Source: Pyrococcus yayanosii CH1
GTDB taxonomy: Archaea > Methanobacteriota_B > Thermococci > Thermococcales > Thermococcaceae
DNA length: 64,000 bases
Reading direction: 5' to 3'
Assembly (NCBI RefSeq): GCF_000215995.1
Contig: NC_015680.1
Location: forward strand, 310,001 to 374,000
Shown: piece by piece, positions 57,573 to 64,000 of the stretch
Layout of the letters: every line of letters begins with the position of its first letter
How positions within the stretch are numbered: position 1 is the first letter of the stretch
Translations under genes and position numbers: made by a program
Notes under the pieces: model-generated
Seen by the model: the letters and a program-made list of their open reading frames with translations, nothing else
Told to the model about the DNA's origin: nothing
Databases searched by the model: none

Positions 57573-58175
57573 ATGAGGCTCCTCATAATCGCCCCCTGCC
57601 TACTAAGCCCCTTCTACGTTTACAGGGGTCCAAAGGAGAAGGAGCTAAGGACGGCCACCGAAATAAGAAGGCTGCTAGCCGAATTTGGCGATGACTGGCA
57701 CGTTCTGGCATATCCCTGTCCCGAGTTCGAGCTCCTTGGATGGCCGAGGCCCCCTATGAGCAGGGAGGTTCTCGAGGCCCTGGGGATAAGGGAGAAAGTT
57801 GAAGTCATTGCGGACTTCATAGGGAGAGTTTTGACGGAGGAAAAACCGGAGACTGTTGTGTTCGTAGGCGTTAAGGGCTCACCCACCTGCGGTGTCTTCA
57901 CGAGTACGTCAAGCGACCCGGAGGAATACCCCATCGAAGAGGTGAGGCACTTCTTTTACCTCTCGAAGGGGGAGAGGCTGGTCACATATGGGGACATCAT
58001 CGAGAGGGCAGGTCTGAAGCTCGTGAATGGGGAGGGGGGCCTATTCGCGGAGCTGAGGCATCGGTTTGGGAATATGGAAGCTGTTTGGCTTGAGTTCGAC
58101 AAGGATAACATCGGAGGAAGCATCTTAAGGCTTCAAAAGGTACTCAAAGGGTTAGAGGAAAGGCCGAAATCTTAA
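57573..58175 (+). CDS. TudS/DUF523-like protein with three conserved cysteines
   Basis: 200 residues. Three motifs in family order: APCLLSPFYVYRG with C9, PCPEFELLGWPRPPM with C49, and VKGSPTCGVF with C106. These match the CLxG, CPE...G.PRPP and SPSCG motifs of DUF523, whose bacterial members (TudS) use three Cys to hold a [4Fe-4S] cluster and remove sulfur from thiouracil. Here the CLLG is CLLS and the domain is longer at the C-terminus. The archaeal function is not known; a sulfur-related role is inference. Confidence 0.7.
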   Translation: MRLLIIAPCLLSPFYVYRGPKEKELRTATEIRRLLAEFGDDWHVLAYPCPEFELLGWPRPPMSREVLEALGIREKVEVIADFIGRVLTEEKPETVVFVGVKGSPTCGVFTSTSSDPEEYPIEEVRHFFYLSKGERLVTYGDIIERAGLKLVNGEGGLFAELRHRFGNMEAVWLEFDKDNIGGSILRLQKVLKGLEERPKS

Positions 58176-58243
58176 TTAGGCCCGAAATCTAAATTTCCAT
58201 CCAGATACGCTAAATAGAAGGTGCTCAAATTCAGGTGGTGTGA

Positions 58244-59539
58244 ATGGTCGTCGAAGAAGTCCTTGCCTCCGTTTCCTCGATTCCTGACCCCTATCTGAGA
58301 ATCGTCACCTACGGCAGGATAGGCGTTAGTCTCGCGAAGTCTAAGGACCCGCGGTACGAGAAGGCTTTTAGGCTCGCTCTTTCTGAGCTTGCAAGGATAG
58401 ACGATCCTTACATCCTCCTGCGTTCCCTCCTAGCCCTCGCGTACTCTACGAGCCTCGCGGGCTTCAAATCGGCAAAGAAGGCGTTTCGGGAGGTCATGGA
58501 AAGCTCTAAGGTTCTTCCCAAGCCCCTGAGGGATTCATTAAGGATAGAGGCTGTCAAATACCTCCTTGCCCTGGGTGAGGTGGAGGAAGCCCTCTTCTAC
58601 ACACTTGAAATCGAGGATAAGAAGGCGCGGAACGAGACCCTCCTAGCGGTTCTCAAACGCGCCCTTAGGGAGCTGTCGGGGGATAAGATGAATAGGCTCT
58701 ATCGGCGTAGGAAAATACAGCTTATACTGGAGCATGTAACTGACGAGCCTTACCGTTCCATGGCCATAGTGGAAACTATAAAGGCTTTCCTCTCCGTAGG
58801 CGAGTACGAAAAGGCCATACACCTCGTTGAGACAATAGGGAATAGGCACTGGCTAAAGCAGGCTCTCCGGGAGATACTCGTTCACCTGAGGCGCTCTAGG
58901 GTTGGAAAAGAATACGCCGAGAAGCTCATAATCCTCTCCCTCAACATCGCCAAGAGGCTGGGAGAGGACATAAGGGATGACATGGCATTCATCTTCGCCG
59001 CCTACGGCTATCCCGAATACTCCATCCAACTCCTCAGGGGCAGCCCCAAGTGGGAAGAAAGGTTGAAAGAGATACTTGAAATGCTTTTCAAGAGGGATAT
59101 GACCCTTCTAATTGACTACGTAAGCGCCCTCCCGGAGGACATGCTCCCAGCCCTTAAGCACCTCATGAATATCATTCTAGATGAGCCGCTCGGGGAGTAC
59201 AAGCCCGTGGTGGATGCCTTAGTTCAGAAAGAACCACCCCAGGACATCCTTACGAAGGCAACCGCCTACTATTTGAAGGTGGGCGCATTGCCTGATGCCG
59301 TTAAGGTTATCTCCAAAATAACGGACGAGAGGTTGCGCTCTCTTGCCCTCGGATGGCTCGCCCACTACCTCATAAAGGTCGGAAGGATAAGCGAGGCCGT
59401 TGACGTCGTCCTTCAGATAAGGGACAGGAATCTGGCCGCAAGGCTGGCCTCCGAGATACTGGTGAGAGTCGTCGAGGAGCGTGAGAAGGATGGAATTGCT
59501 GAGCCGACTAAGGAGTGGAGGAAAGAGAGAGAGGCTTGA
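58244..59539 (+). CDS. Large helical-repeat protein of unknown function
   Basis: 431 residues from the ATG after AGGTGGTGTG. All helical, with about a dozen repeats of 30-35 residues. Each has a helix, an I-x-D/D-P turn and a second helix (VSSIPDPYLRIVTYGRIGVS; ETIGNRHWLKQALREILVHL; ISKITDERLRSLALGWLAHY). No enzyme motif, signal peptide or membrane helix. It resembles the 154-residue protein at 34088-34552. It may be a scaffold. The next gene starts inside its 3' end. Confidence 0.78.
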   Translation: MVVEEVLASVSSIPDPYLRIVTYGRIGVSLAKSKDPRYEKAFRLALSELARIDDPYILLRSLLALAYSTSLAGFKSAKKAFREVMESSKVLPKPLRDSLRIEAVKYLLALGEVEEALFYTLEIEDKKARNETLLAVLKRALRELSGDKMNRLYRRRKIQLILEHVTDEPYRSMAIVETIKAFLSVGEYEKAIHLVETIGNRHWLKQALREILVHLRRSRVGKEYAEKLIILSLNIAKRLGEDIRDDMAFIFAAYGYPEYSIQLLRGSPKWEERLKEILEMLFKRDMTLLIDYVSALPEDMLPALKHLMNIILDEPLGEYKPVVDALVQKEPPQDILTKATAYYLKVGALPDAVKVISKITDERLRSLALGWLAHYLIKVGRISEAVDVVLQIRDRNLAARLASEILVRVVEEREKDGIAEPTKEWRKEREA

Positions 59540-59771
59540 GTTTGCCGTTGGCCTCCTCGAGCACCTGCTGATGGATGGAGATGCTCCCTTGGAGGATTCC
59601 CTCGACGAGCTCTATAGACTTCTTAAGGAGATGCTCCTGGCCGATTGCAATTCGAATATACTTGAGGCCTTTGAGGAGATAGTCCTCGCCCGATACGCCT
59701 TGAGTAAAAAGCCGCCGGTCGAAAGGCATCTGCAGAAGGCCCACGAAGTCCTTAGGGAATATCTGGGGTGA
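59490..59771 (+). CDS. Small helical protein
   Basis: 93 residues from the ATG at 59490; it overlaps the repeat protein by 50 bases in another frame. Predicted helices with one Cys and a charged N-terminus; no family recognised. It is translated as part of a three-gene unit with the upstream repeat protein and downstream YjbQ. The continuous open frame and coupled overlaps on both sides support a real gene. Confidence 0.65.
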   Translation: MELLSRLRSGGKRERLEFAVGLLEHLLMDGDAPLEDSLDELYRLLKEMLLADCNSNILEAFEEIVLARYALSKKPPVERHLQKAHEVLREYLG

Positions 59772-59776
59772 TGGAG

Positions 59777-60178
59777 ATGGTGGAAAAGATATCTTTCAGA
59801 ACTTCGAGGGAGGTCGAGATCATCGATATAACGGGAAAAGTGGCTGACATCGTTAAGAGGAGCGGCGTTGGGAGTGGCATCGCTCTCGTATTCACCAAGC
59901 ACACGACGACAGCCGTAATAATAAACGAGAACGAGCCGGGTCTCCTTGGGGATCTGGAGGAGCTTCTATCGAGGCTAGTCCCGAGAGGTGCCGGCTACAG
60001 GCACGACCGCATAGACGACAATGCCCATTCTCACCTCAGAGGTATTCTCCTTGGTCCGAGCGTTGCCGTCCCCGTGGAGGAGGGCAGGCTCCTCCTTGGT
60101 ACCTGGCAGAGGATACTCTTCGTGGAGCTCGATGGACCGAGGAATAGAGAGGTTTACGTCAAAGTCTGCAGGTGCTAG
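59777..60178 (+). CDS. YjbQ family protein (UPF0047)
   Basis: 133 residues from the ATG at 59777 after GGGGTGATG. The family signature is LVFTKHTTTAVIINENEPGL and AHSHLRGILLGPSVAVPVEE, whose His residues form a metal or active site. E. coli YjbQ has weak thiamine-phosphate synthase activity, which is notable because thiDN lies 340 bases on. The native role is unknown. Its stop overlaps the convergent MoaD-like gene by four bases. Confidence 0.92.
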   Translation: MVEKISFRTSREVEIIDITGKVADIVKRSGVGSGIALVFTKHTTTAVIINENEPGLLGDLEELLSRLVPRGAGYRHDRIDDNAHSHLRGILLGPSVAVPVEEGRLLLGTWQRILFVELDGPRNREVYVKVCRC

Positions 60179-60444
60179 CCGCCGCTGACTGGTGGGAATA
60201 TCCCAACGACATCCCCATCGTGGAGTTCCTGATCCCAGTCAACGTACCTCCCGTTCACCGAGATGTTCACATCCGCATCCTCATCGTGCCCCTCTCCGAA
60301 GACCTCGTCCTTGAACCTCGGGTGCCTATCTTTTATAAGCTCGATTAGGTCCCTCACGGTGGCACCCTCCGGTAGCTCCACATCTTCTTCTCCGACGCCC
60401 GCCAAGTCCCTAAACCTAGCGAAATACCTCACCCTAACCTTCAT
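60175..60444 (-). CDS. MoaD-like ubiquitin-fold sulfur carrier
   Basis: 89 residues from the ATG at 60444 after GGGTGCAC. Beta-grasp pattern (MKVRVRYFARFRDLAGVGEE; LPEGATVRDLIELIKDRHPR) and C-terminal IFPPVSGG. It resembles the small subunit of molybdopterin synthase more than the 67-residue protein at 45710. It is divergent from thiDN. Confidence 0.93.
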   Translation of the reverse strand: MKVRVRYFARFRDLAGVGEEDVELPEGATVRDLIELIKDRHPRFKDEVFGEGHDEDADVNISVNGRYVDWDQELHDGDVVGIFPPVSGG

Positions 60445-60476
60445 CGTGTGCACCCTTGGGCATTTTCTGGGAAAGG

Positions 60477-60486
60477 GTATAAAAGG
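60477..60486 (+). promoter_or_regulatory. TATA box for thiDN
   Basis: GTATAAAAGG. The predicted transcription start near 60508 lies after the in-frame ATG at 60497 and therefore points to the TTG at 60518 as the real start. Confidence 0.6.
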
Positions 60487-60517
60487 CCCTCGGGAGATGC
60501 TCGCTAGGGTGAGAGAT

Positions 60518-61864
60518 TTGAGGCCTTACGTTAAGACGGCACTCACGATAGCGGGTAGCGACAGCGGGGGAGGTGCCGGTGTAGAGGCAGACCTTAAGAC
60601 GTTCTCTGCCTTCGGCGTCCACGGGCTTGTCGCCGTTACAGCGGTTACGGCCCAGAATACCAATTCCATAATCGCCGTCCATGAGGTTCCACCTGAAGTC
60701 GTGGTGAAGCAGATAGAGGCCGTCGCCGAGGACATAGGCGTTGACGCGGCCAAGACCGGCATGCTGAGTAACGCGGAAATAGTGAGGGCCGTCGCGAGAA
60801 CCCTAAAGAGGTACGACTTTCCACTGGTCGTTGATCCCGTGATGGTATCGAAGACAGGTGTAACGCTCTTAACGGAGGGCGCCATAGGGGTGCTTGTGGA
60901 TGAACTCTTCCCCCGAGCAACCCTTGTGACACCCAACAGGTTTGAGGCCGAGAAGCTGAGTGGGATGACTATCAGAACCCTGGAGGACGCTAGGAGGGCC
61001 GCGAGAGCCATAGCAGAGGAAACTGGAGCTGAAGGCGTGATAATCAAGGGGGGACATATTGAAGGCGGTGATGCTGTTGATGTGCTCTACTACCAGGGGC
61101 ATTTCAGAGAGTACAGGGCACCGAGAGTCGAGGGATGCACCCATGGAACTGGTTGCTCCTTTTCAGCCGCCATAACGGCCAACCTCGCCAAAGGCTTGTC
61201 CCTCGAGGAGGCAATATCCCTCGCCAAGGAGTTCATAACCCTCGGCATAGTAACCGGCCATAGAATAGGACACGGTCACTGCCCTGTTAACCCTATCGCC
61301 TGGCTAGAGATTCCGGCCGAGAAGTGGAGGGTCTATGAGGCTCTCAAAAAGGCTGTAAGGGAGTTCGAGCGGATGAACCCCGTCGCCCTGATTCCGGAGG
61401 TTGGCGCGAACTTCGTTTACGCCTTACCCAAGCCCTATGCCCGCGATAAAAAGGACGTGGCTGGCGTGAAGGGCAGGATAGTCCGTTATGGTCGCTCCGT
61501 TAAGGCAGTGGGTCCCGTTGAGTTCGGGGCAAGCGACCACCTAGCAAGGGCCGTCCTGAGATTTATGGACTTCCATCCGGAGGTCAGGAGCGCCCTGAAC
61601 TTAAGATACAGCGAGGGCCTCGTCGAGAAGGCGGAGAAGGTTGGGCTTGTCGTGTCCTTCTACGACAGGCGAGAGGAGCCTCCCGAGGTCAAGGCTAGAG
61701 AAGGAGCCACGATTCCCTGGGGCATCGAGACTGCCATAAGGAGGGCTGGAAGGAGACCGGATCTGATATACCACCTCGGGGACTGGGGTAAGGAGCCCAT
61801 GGCAATAATTTTCGGCGAAACTCCTCAGGATGTCCTAAGGAAACTGTCCCTCCTGCTCAAGTGA
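60518..61864 (+). CDS. thiDN: Bifunctional HMP(-phosphate) kinase / thiamine-phosphate synthase ThiDN
   Basis: 448 residues from a TTG at 60518, four bases after AGGGTGAG (ATG 60497 is upstream of the predicted transcript). The N-terminal ~265 residues are the ribokinase-fold ThiD kinase (LTIAGSDSGGGAGVEADLKT; GCTHGTGCSFSAAI). The C-terminal ~175 residues are the archaeal ThiN domain (IPEVGANFVYALPKPYARDK; KAVGPVEFGASDHLARAVLR), which joins the pyrimidine and thiazole parts of thiamine. No TPP riboswitch was seen in the short leader. Confidence 0.94.
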   Translation: MRPYVKTALTIAGSDSGGGAGVEADLKTFSAFGVHGLVAVTAVTAQNTNSIIAVHEVPPEVVVKQIEAVAEDIGVDAAKTGMLSNAEIVRAVARTLKRYDFPLVVDPVMVSKTGVTLLTEGAIGVLVDELFPRATLVTPNRFEAEKLSGMTIRTLEDARRAARAIAEETGAEGVIIKGGHIEGGDAVDVLYYQGHFREYRAPRVEGCTHGTGCSFSAAITANLAKGLSLEEAISLAKEFITLGIVTGHRIGHGHCPVNPIAWLEIPAEKWRVYEALKKAVREFERMNPVALIPEVGANFVYALPKPYARDKKDVAGVKGRIVRYGRSVKAVGPVEFGASDHLARAVLRFMDFHPEVRSALNLRYSEGLVEKAEKVGLVVSFYDRREEPPEVKAREGATIPWGIETAIRRAGRRPDLIYHLGDWGKEPMAIIFGETPQDVLRKLSLLLK

Positions 61865-61909
61865 AAGCCTTTTAAATTTTTGATCCCAAATTTCAATGGG
61901 AGCCCTATA

Positions 61910-62200
61910 ATGACGAGAAGGGAAAGGATAATCGAGCTACTGCTCGAGAGGGACTACAGCGTAAGTGAGCTGGCTAGGATTCTTGAGATAAAGGGCAAGG
62001 GTGCTCGGAAGGCCATCATAGAGGAGCTGAAGGCTATATCGAGGATAGCTAAGAGGGAAAGAATGACCCTCCTTGTAAGGCCAGCCCAGTGCAGAAAGTG
62101 TGGCTTCTTATTCAAGCCCGAAATAAACGTACCGTCTCGCTGTCCCCGGTGCAAGTCGGAGTGGATAGAGGAGCCAAGGTTCAAGCTTGAGCGAAGGTAA
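61910..62200 (+). CDS. HTH domain fused to a zinc ribbon, predicted transcription regulator
   Basis: 96 residues from the ATG at 61910. A winged-helix-like region spans ~1-50 ([20 protein letters not shown]), and a zinc ribbon follows (CRKCGFLF...CPRCKSEW). This is the archaeal COG3357-type predicted regulator. A TATA-like CTTTTAAATT is about 35 bases upstream, so the mRNA is nearly leaderless. The end overlaps the convergent gene by 20 bases. Confidence 0.88.
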   Translation: MTRRERIIELLLERDYSVSELARILEIKGKGARKAIIEELKAISRIAKRERMTLLVRPAQCRKCGFLFKPEINVPSRCPRCKSEWIEEPRFKLERR

Positions 62201-62558
62201 TTCTTTCGGCAATGAGTTTGAGGAGGGGGGCAAGGGCCCTTCCTATTGCCTCCTTTTTCTTCGAGAAGTCGGTCACATCCTCGGTCAGGTTCTCCCGGAT
62301 TATCCTTACTGCCTCCTCCACATTGAGTAGGCCGTTAAGCCAGGCCTTGGCGATGAGGGCCTCCGCATAGTCCCCTTTTCCATGCTTGTCCATCCTCTTG
62401 AGGTCCTTGGAGAGACCCGCTAGGTCGAGGGCAATGGCGAGAGAGGCGTTGGGGACTCTGTCTCCCGTTGGTCTCCCAAGGAATTCCGTAAGTGCGAGGG
62501 AAAAGAGGAAGTTCACAATAGCATCGCCAAGCTTCGCGAGCCCCCTGTCAAGTTCCAT
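62181..62558 (-). CDS. Small RNase III-fold protein
   Basis: 125 residues from the ATG at 62558. It opens [20 protein letters not shown], the RNase III signature helix with LGDA, and [20 protein letters not shown] keeps the second signature; there is no double-stranded-RNA-binding domain. It resembles the archaeal Ribonuclease III family of Thermococcales and mini-RNase III. Activity is unproven here. It is four bases downstream of the alcohol dehydrogenase gene. Confidence 0.82.
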   Translation of the reverse strand: MELDRGLAKLGDAIVNFLFSLALTEFLGRPTGDRVPNASLAIALDLAGLSKDLKRMDKHGKGDYAEALIAKAWLNGLLNVEEAVRIIRENLTEDVTDFSKKKEAIGRALAPLLKLIAERITFAQA

Positions 62559-62562
62559 CGCT

Positions 62563-63699
62563 TCACTCCCCACGGAAGGCCCGGAGGTATATCTCCCTAA
62601 TCTCATCCACCTTTGGTTCAACTGGGTTGAAGGAAACGAGCGGGTCCTCATAGGCCTTTCTTGACATCTCATCGAGCCTCTCCATAAAGACATCTTCCTC
62701 AGCGAGTTCGCTGAGCATTGGAACGCTGAGGGCCTCGTTCAGCTCACGCACCCTCTCCAGGAGCTCCCCCGCATCCCTAAGACCCAGCTCCCTCGCGAGC
62801 CTCTCGTAGAGCTCTCTCGCCCTCGCCATGTTGAACTCCATGACGTAAGGAAGCAATATAGCGTTCAGAAGGCCGTGGGGCCCCATCCATGCGGCCTTGT
62901 GGCTCATGGCGTGAACAAGGCCAAGACGCCCGTTGAGGAAGGCGATGCCCGCCATCGTGGCCGCGTAGTGCATGGCTTCCCTTGCCTCGGTATCCCTTTT
63001 TACGCTCCTCTCAAGGCTTTCAAAGACCGTCAATGCGGCCTTGATGGCCATGGCATCGCTGAAGGGTGTGGCCGCCTTGGAGACGTAGGCTTCAATAGCG
63101 TGGACAAGGACGTCGAGGCCCGAGTTCTTGGCAACTTCTGGAGGCATCTTCTCGGGGAGCCTTGGATCGAGTATCGCGACGTCCGGCGTTATCTCGGGGC
63201 TCACGATGGTGTACTTTATCCCGTCCTTTTTGATCACGGTGGCCGCGGAGACTTCGCTTCCAGCGCCGCTCGTTGAGGGCACGGCAATCAGCGGTGTCCT
63301 GAGCTTGGGGAGAGGTTCAGGCCTCTGGAACCGGCTGAAGAAGGCGACTTTATCGAATTCCACGTCTGGAACGTCGTAAAACACTTTCACGGCTTTGGCG
63401 ACATCTATCACGCTCCCCCCGCCTATCGCGACGAGGGCGTCGGGGGAAAACTCCCTGACCTTTGGAAGTAGCTCCTCGACTGCATCTATCGTGGGTTCGG
63501 CTGGAACGGACGTTATTGCCTCGACGAGGGCCCCCGCCTCTTCGGCGTAGTCCATCGCCTCCTTTAGGAAGCCGTGGGTTCTCATGGACCTGCTCGATAA
63601 GAAGAGAACCCTCTCCTTGCCTCTGAGGGCCTTCTCTAAATACGACAGGCTTTCCCTCCCGAGAACGACCTTCGTGTTCAGGAAGAAGAAGCCCCTCAT
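62563..63699 (-). CDS. Iron-containing alcohol dehydrogenase
   Basis: 378 residues. The nucleotide-binding site is [16 protein letters not shown]; the metal ligands are in [14 protein letters not shown] (Asp, His) and [20 protein letters not shown] (two His). It oxidises or reduces alcohols/aldehydes with NAD(P). Thermococcales homologues prefer NADPH-linked alcohols, but the substrate is not readable from the sequence. It is in an operon with the RNase III-like and zinc-finger genes. Confidence 0.94.
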   Translation of the reverse strand: MRGFFFLNTKVVLGRESLSYLEKALRGKERVLFLSSRSMRTHGFLKEAMDYAEEAGALVEAITSVPAEPTIDAVEELLPKVREFSPDALVAIGGGSVIDVAKAVKVFYDVPDVEFDKVAFFSRFQRPEPLPKLRTPLIAVPSTSGAGSEVSAATVIKKDGIKYTIVSPEITPDVAILDPRLPEKMPPEVAKNSGLDVLVHAIEAYVSKAATPFSDAMAIKAALTVFESLERSVKRDTEAREAMHYAATMAGIAFLNGRLGLVHAMSHKAAWMGPHGLLNAILLPYVMEFNMARARELYERLARELGLRDAGELLERVRELNEALSVPMLSELAEEDVFMERLDEMSRKAYEDPLVSFNPVEPKVDEIREIYLRAFRGE

Positions 63700-63700
63700 A

Positions 63701-64000
63701 TCACTCCTCCTCGAAGCTTTCCTTTATGAAATCTACCGCCTCCTCGCTGAACTCCTCCATCGGAACTTCCTTCCCAAACTTGTTGTAAACCTTACCATCG
63801 GCAAAGTTTATCTCGAGGACCTCGTACTTCTCCTCGCTCCACTCCTTTACGTCCTCTCCATGGGCTTTCATGTGCCTCGGCAGGCTCTCTATATCCACGT
63901 ACTTGTTGCAGTAGGGACACCTGTAAAACTGCCAGAAGACGTAGTCCCTACCGCCTATCATGTTTCTCTTCAGATGCTCTATGAGCCTGCCTCCGAGGTA
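63701..64000 (-). CDS. C2H2-like zinc-finger protein, start possibly beyond the window
   Basis: The ATG at 63961 gives 86 residues, with CPYC and HMKAH spaced like a C2H2 zinc finger (residues ~15-34) and a Glu-rich C-terminus. No ribosome binding site precedes that ATG, and the same frame stays open to the window edge at 64000, so the true start may lie outside. The stop is one base from the start of the alcohol dehydrogenase gene, so they form one operon. No named family was recognised. Confidence 0.6.
   Translation of the reverse strand, partial: YLGGRLIEHLKRNMIGGRDYVFWQFYRCPYCNKYVDIESLPRHMKAHGEDVKEWSEEKYEVLEINFADGKVYNKFGKEVPMEEFSEEAVDFIKESFEEE

Noticed and set aside
60445-60517. TPP riboswitch ahead of thiDN
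   Set aside because: The region is short, contains the TATA box, and lacks the conserved CTGAGA and ACCTGA elements.
1-64000. CRISPR arrays, insertion sequences and rRNA genes
   Set aside because: I saw no regularly spaced direct repeats, transposase open frames or rRNA sequences anywhere in the window.

Overview
The window is a piece of a hyperthermophilic euryarchaeal chromosome of the order Thermococcales, most likely Thermococcus. The evidence is an undivided RNA polymerase B subunit with split A'/A'' subunits, a proteasome-SBDS-exosome operon, Endonuclease Q, cyclic 2,3-diphosphoglycerate synthase, Pus10, Nop10, tRNA genes with encoded CCA ends, TATA boxes of the form CTTATATA about 25-35 bases before transcripts, and GGTGAT-type ribosome binding sites. 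Genes are packed tightly. No gene-free stretch exceeds 300 bases, and no insertion sequence, CRISPR array, rRNA or intein was seen.

Layout. 1-3.5 kb: a TldD protease cut by the window edge, a cysteine-rich exported protein with a small membrane partner, a cupin and an ACT-domain regulator. 3.6-7.5 kb: psmA, SBDS, rrp4, rrp41, rrp42. 7.5-8.5 kb: three tRNA genes around one membrane protein. 8.5-18 kb: transcription/translation operon rpoH-rpoB-rpoA1-rpoA2-rpl30e-nusA-rps12-rps7. 18-27 kb: universal stress protein, pth2, truD, PDCD5, DUF371, ubiD, pus10, aIF2alpha, nop10, a PAC2 chaperone and endoQ. 27-33 kb is the most accessory-looking part. It holds a membrane-tethered HTH regulator beside an acidic secreted glycoprotein, and, divergent to them, a six-gene operon (three membrane proteins, an XRE repressor, an ABC exporter) behind two perfect tandem palindromes. 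33-45 kb: TatD-like hydrolase, aspS, a KH protein, thrS, mtnA, rtcB, a CidA/LrgB pair, truA and small unknowns. 45-53 kb: a MoaD/ThiS-like protein, a TRAM protein with a hairpin leader, dph2, Nif3, rps8e, a radical SAM enzyme and membrane proteins. 53-64 kb: tRNA-Ala, tandem MATE exporters, cyclic 2,3-diphosphoglycerate synthase, a TudS/DUF523-like protein, helical-repeat proteins, thiDN, an HTH/zinc-ribbon protein, a small RNase III-like protein and an iron alcohol dehydrogenase.

Most genes serve information processing: transcription, tRNA charging, modification and splicing, ribosome parts, and RNA and protein decay. The best candidates for something undescribed are: (1) the cysteine-rich exported protein at 1470-2201 with its membrane neighbour, whose architecture recalls the halocin C8 precursor; (2) the palindrome-controlled membrane/XRE/ABC operon at 29.5-32.8 kb; (3) the membrane-tethered regulator paired with an acidic glycoprotein at 27-29.3 kb; and (4) the hairpin leader of the TRAM gene. 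All functional calls are made by eye from the sequence, with no database search.
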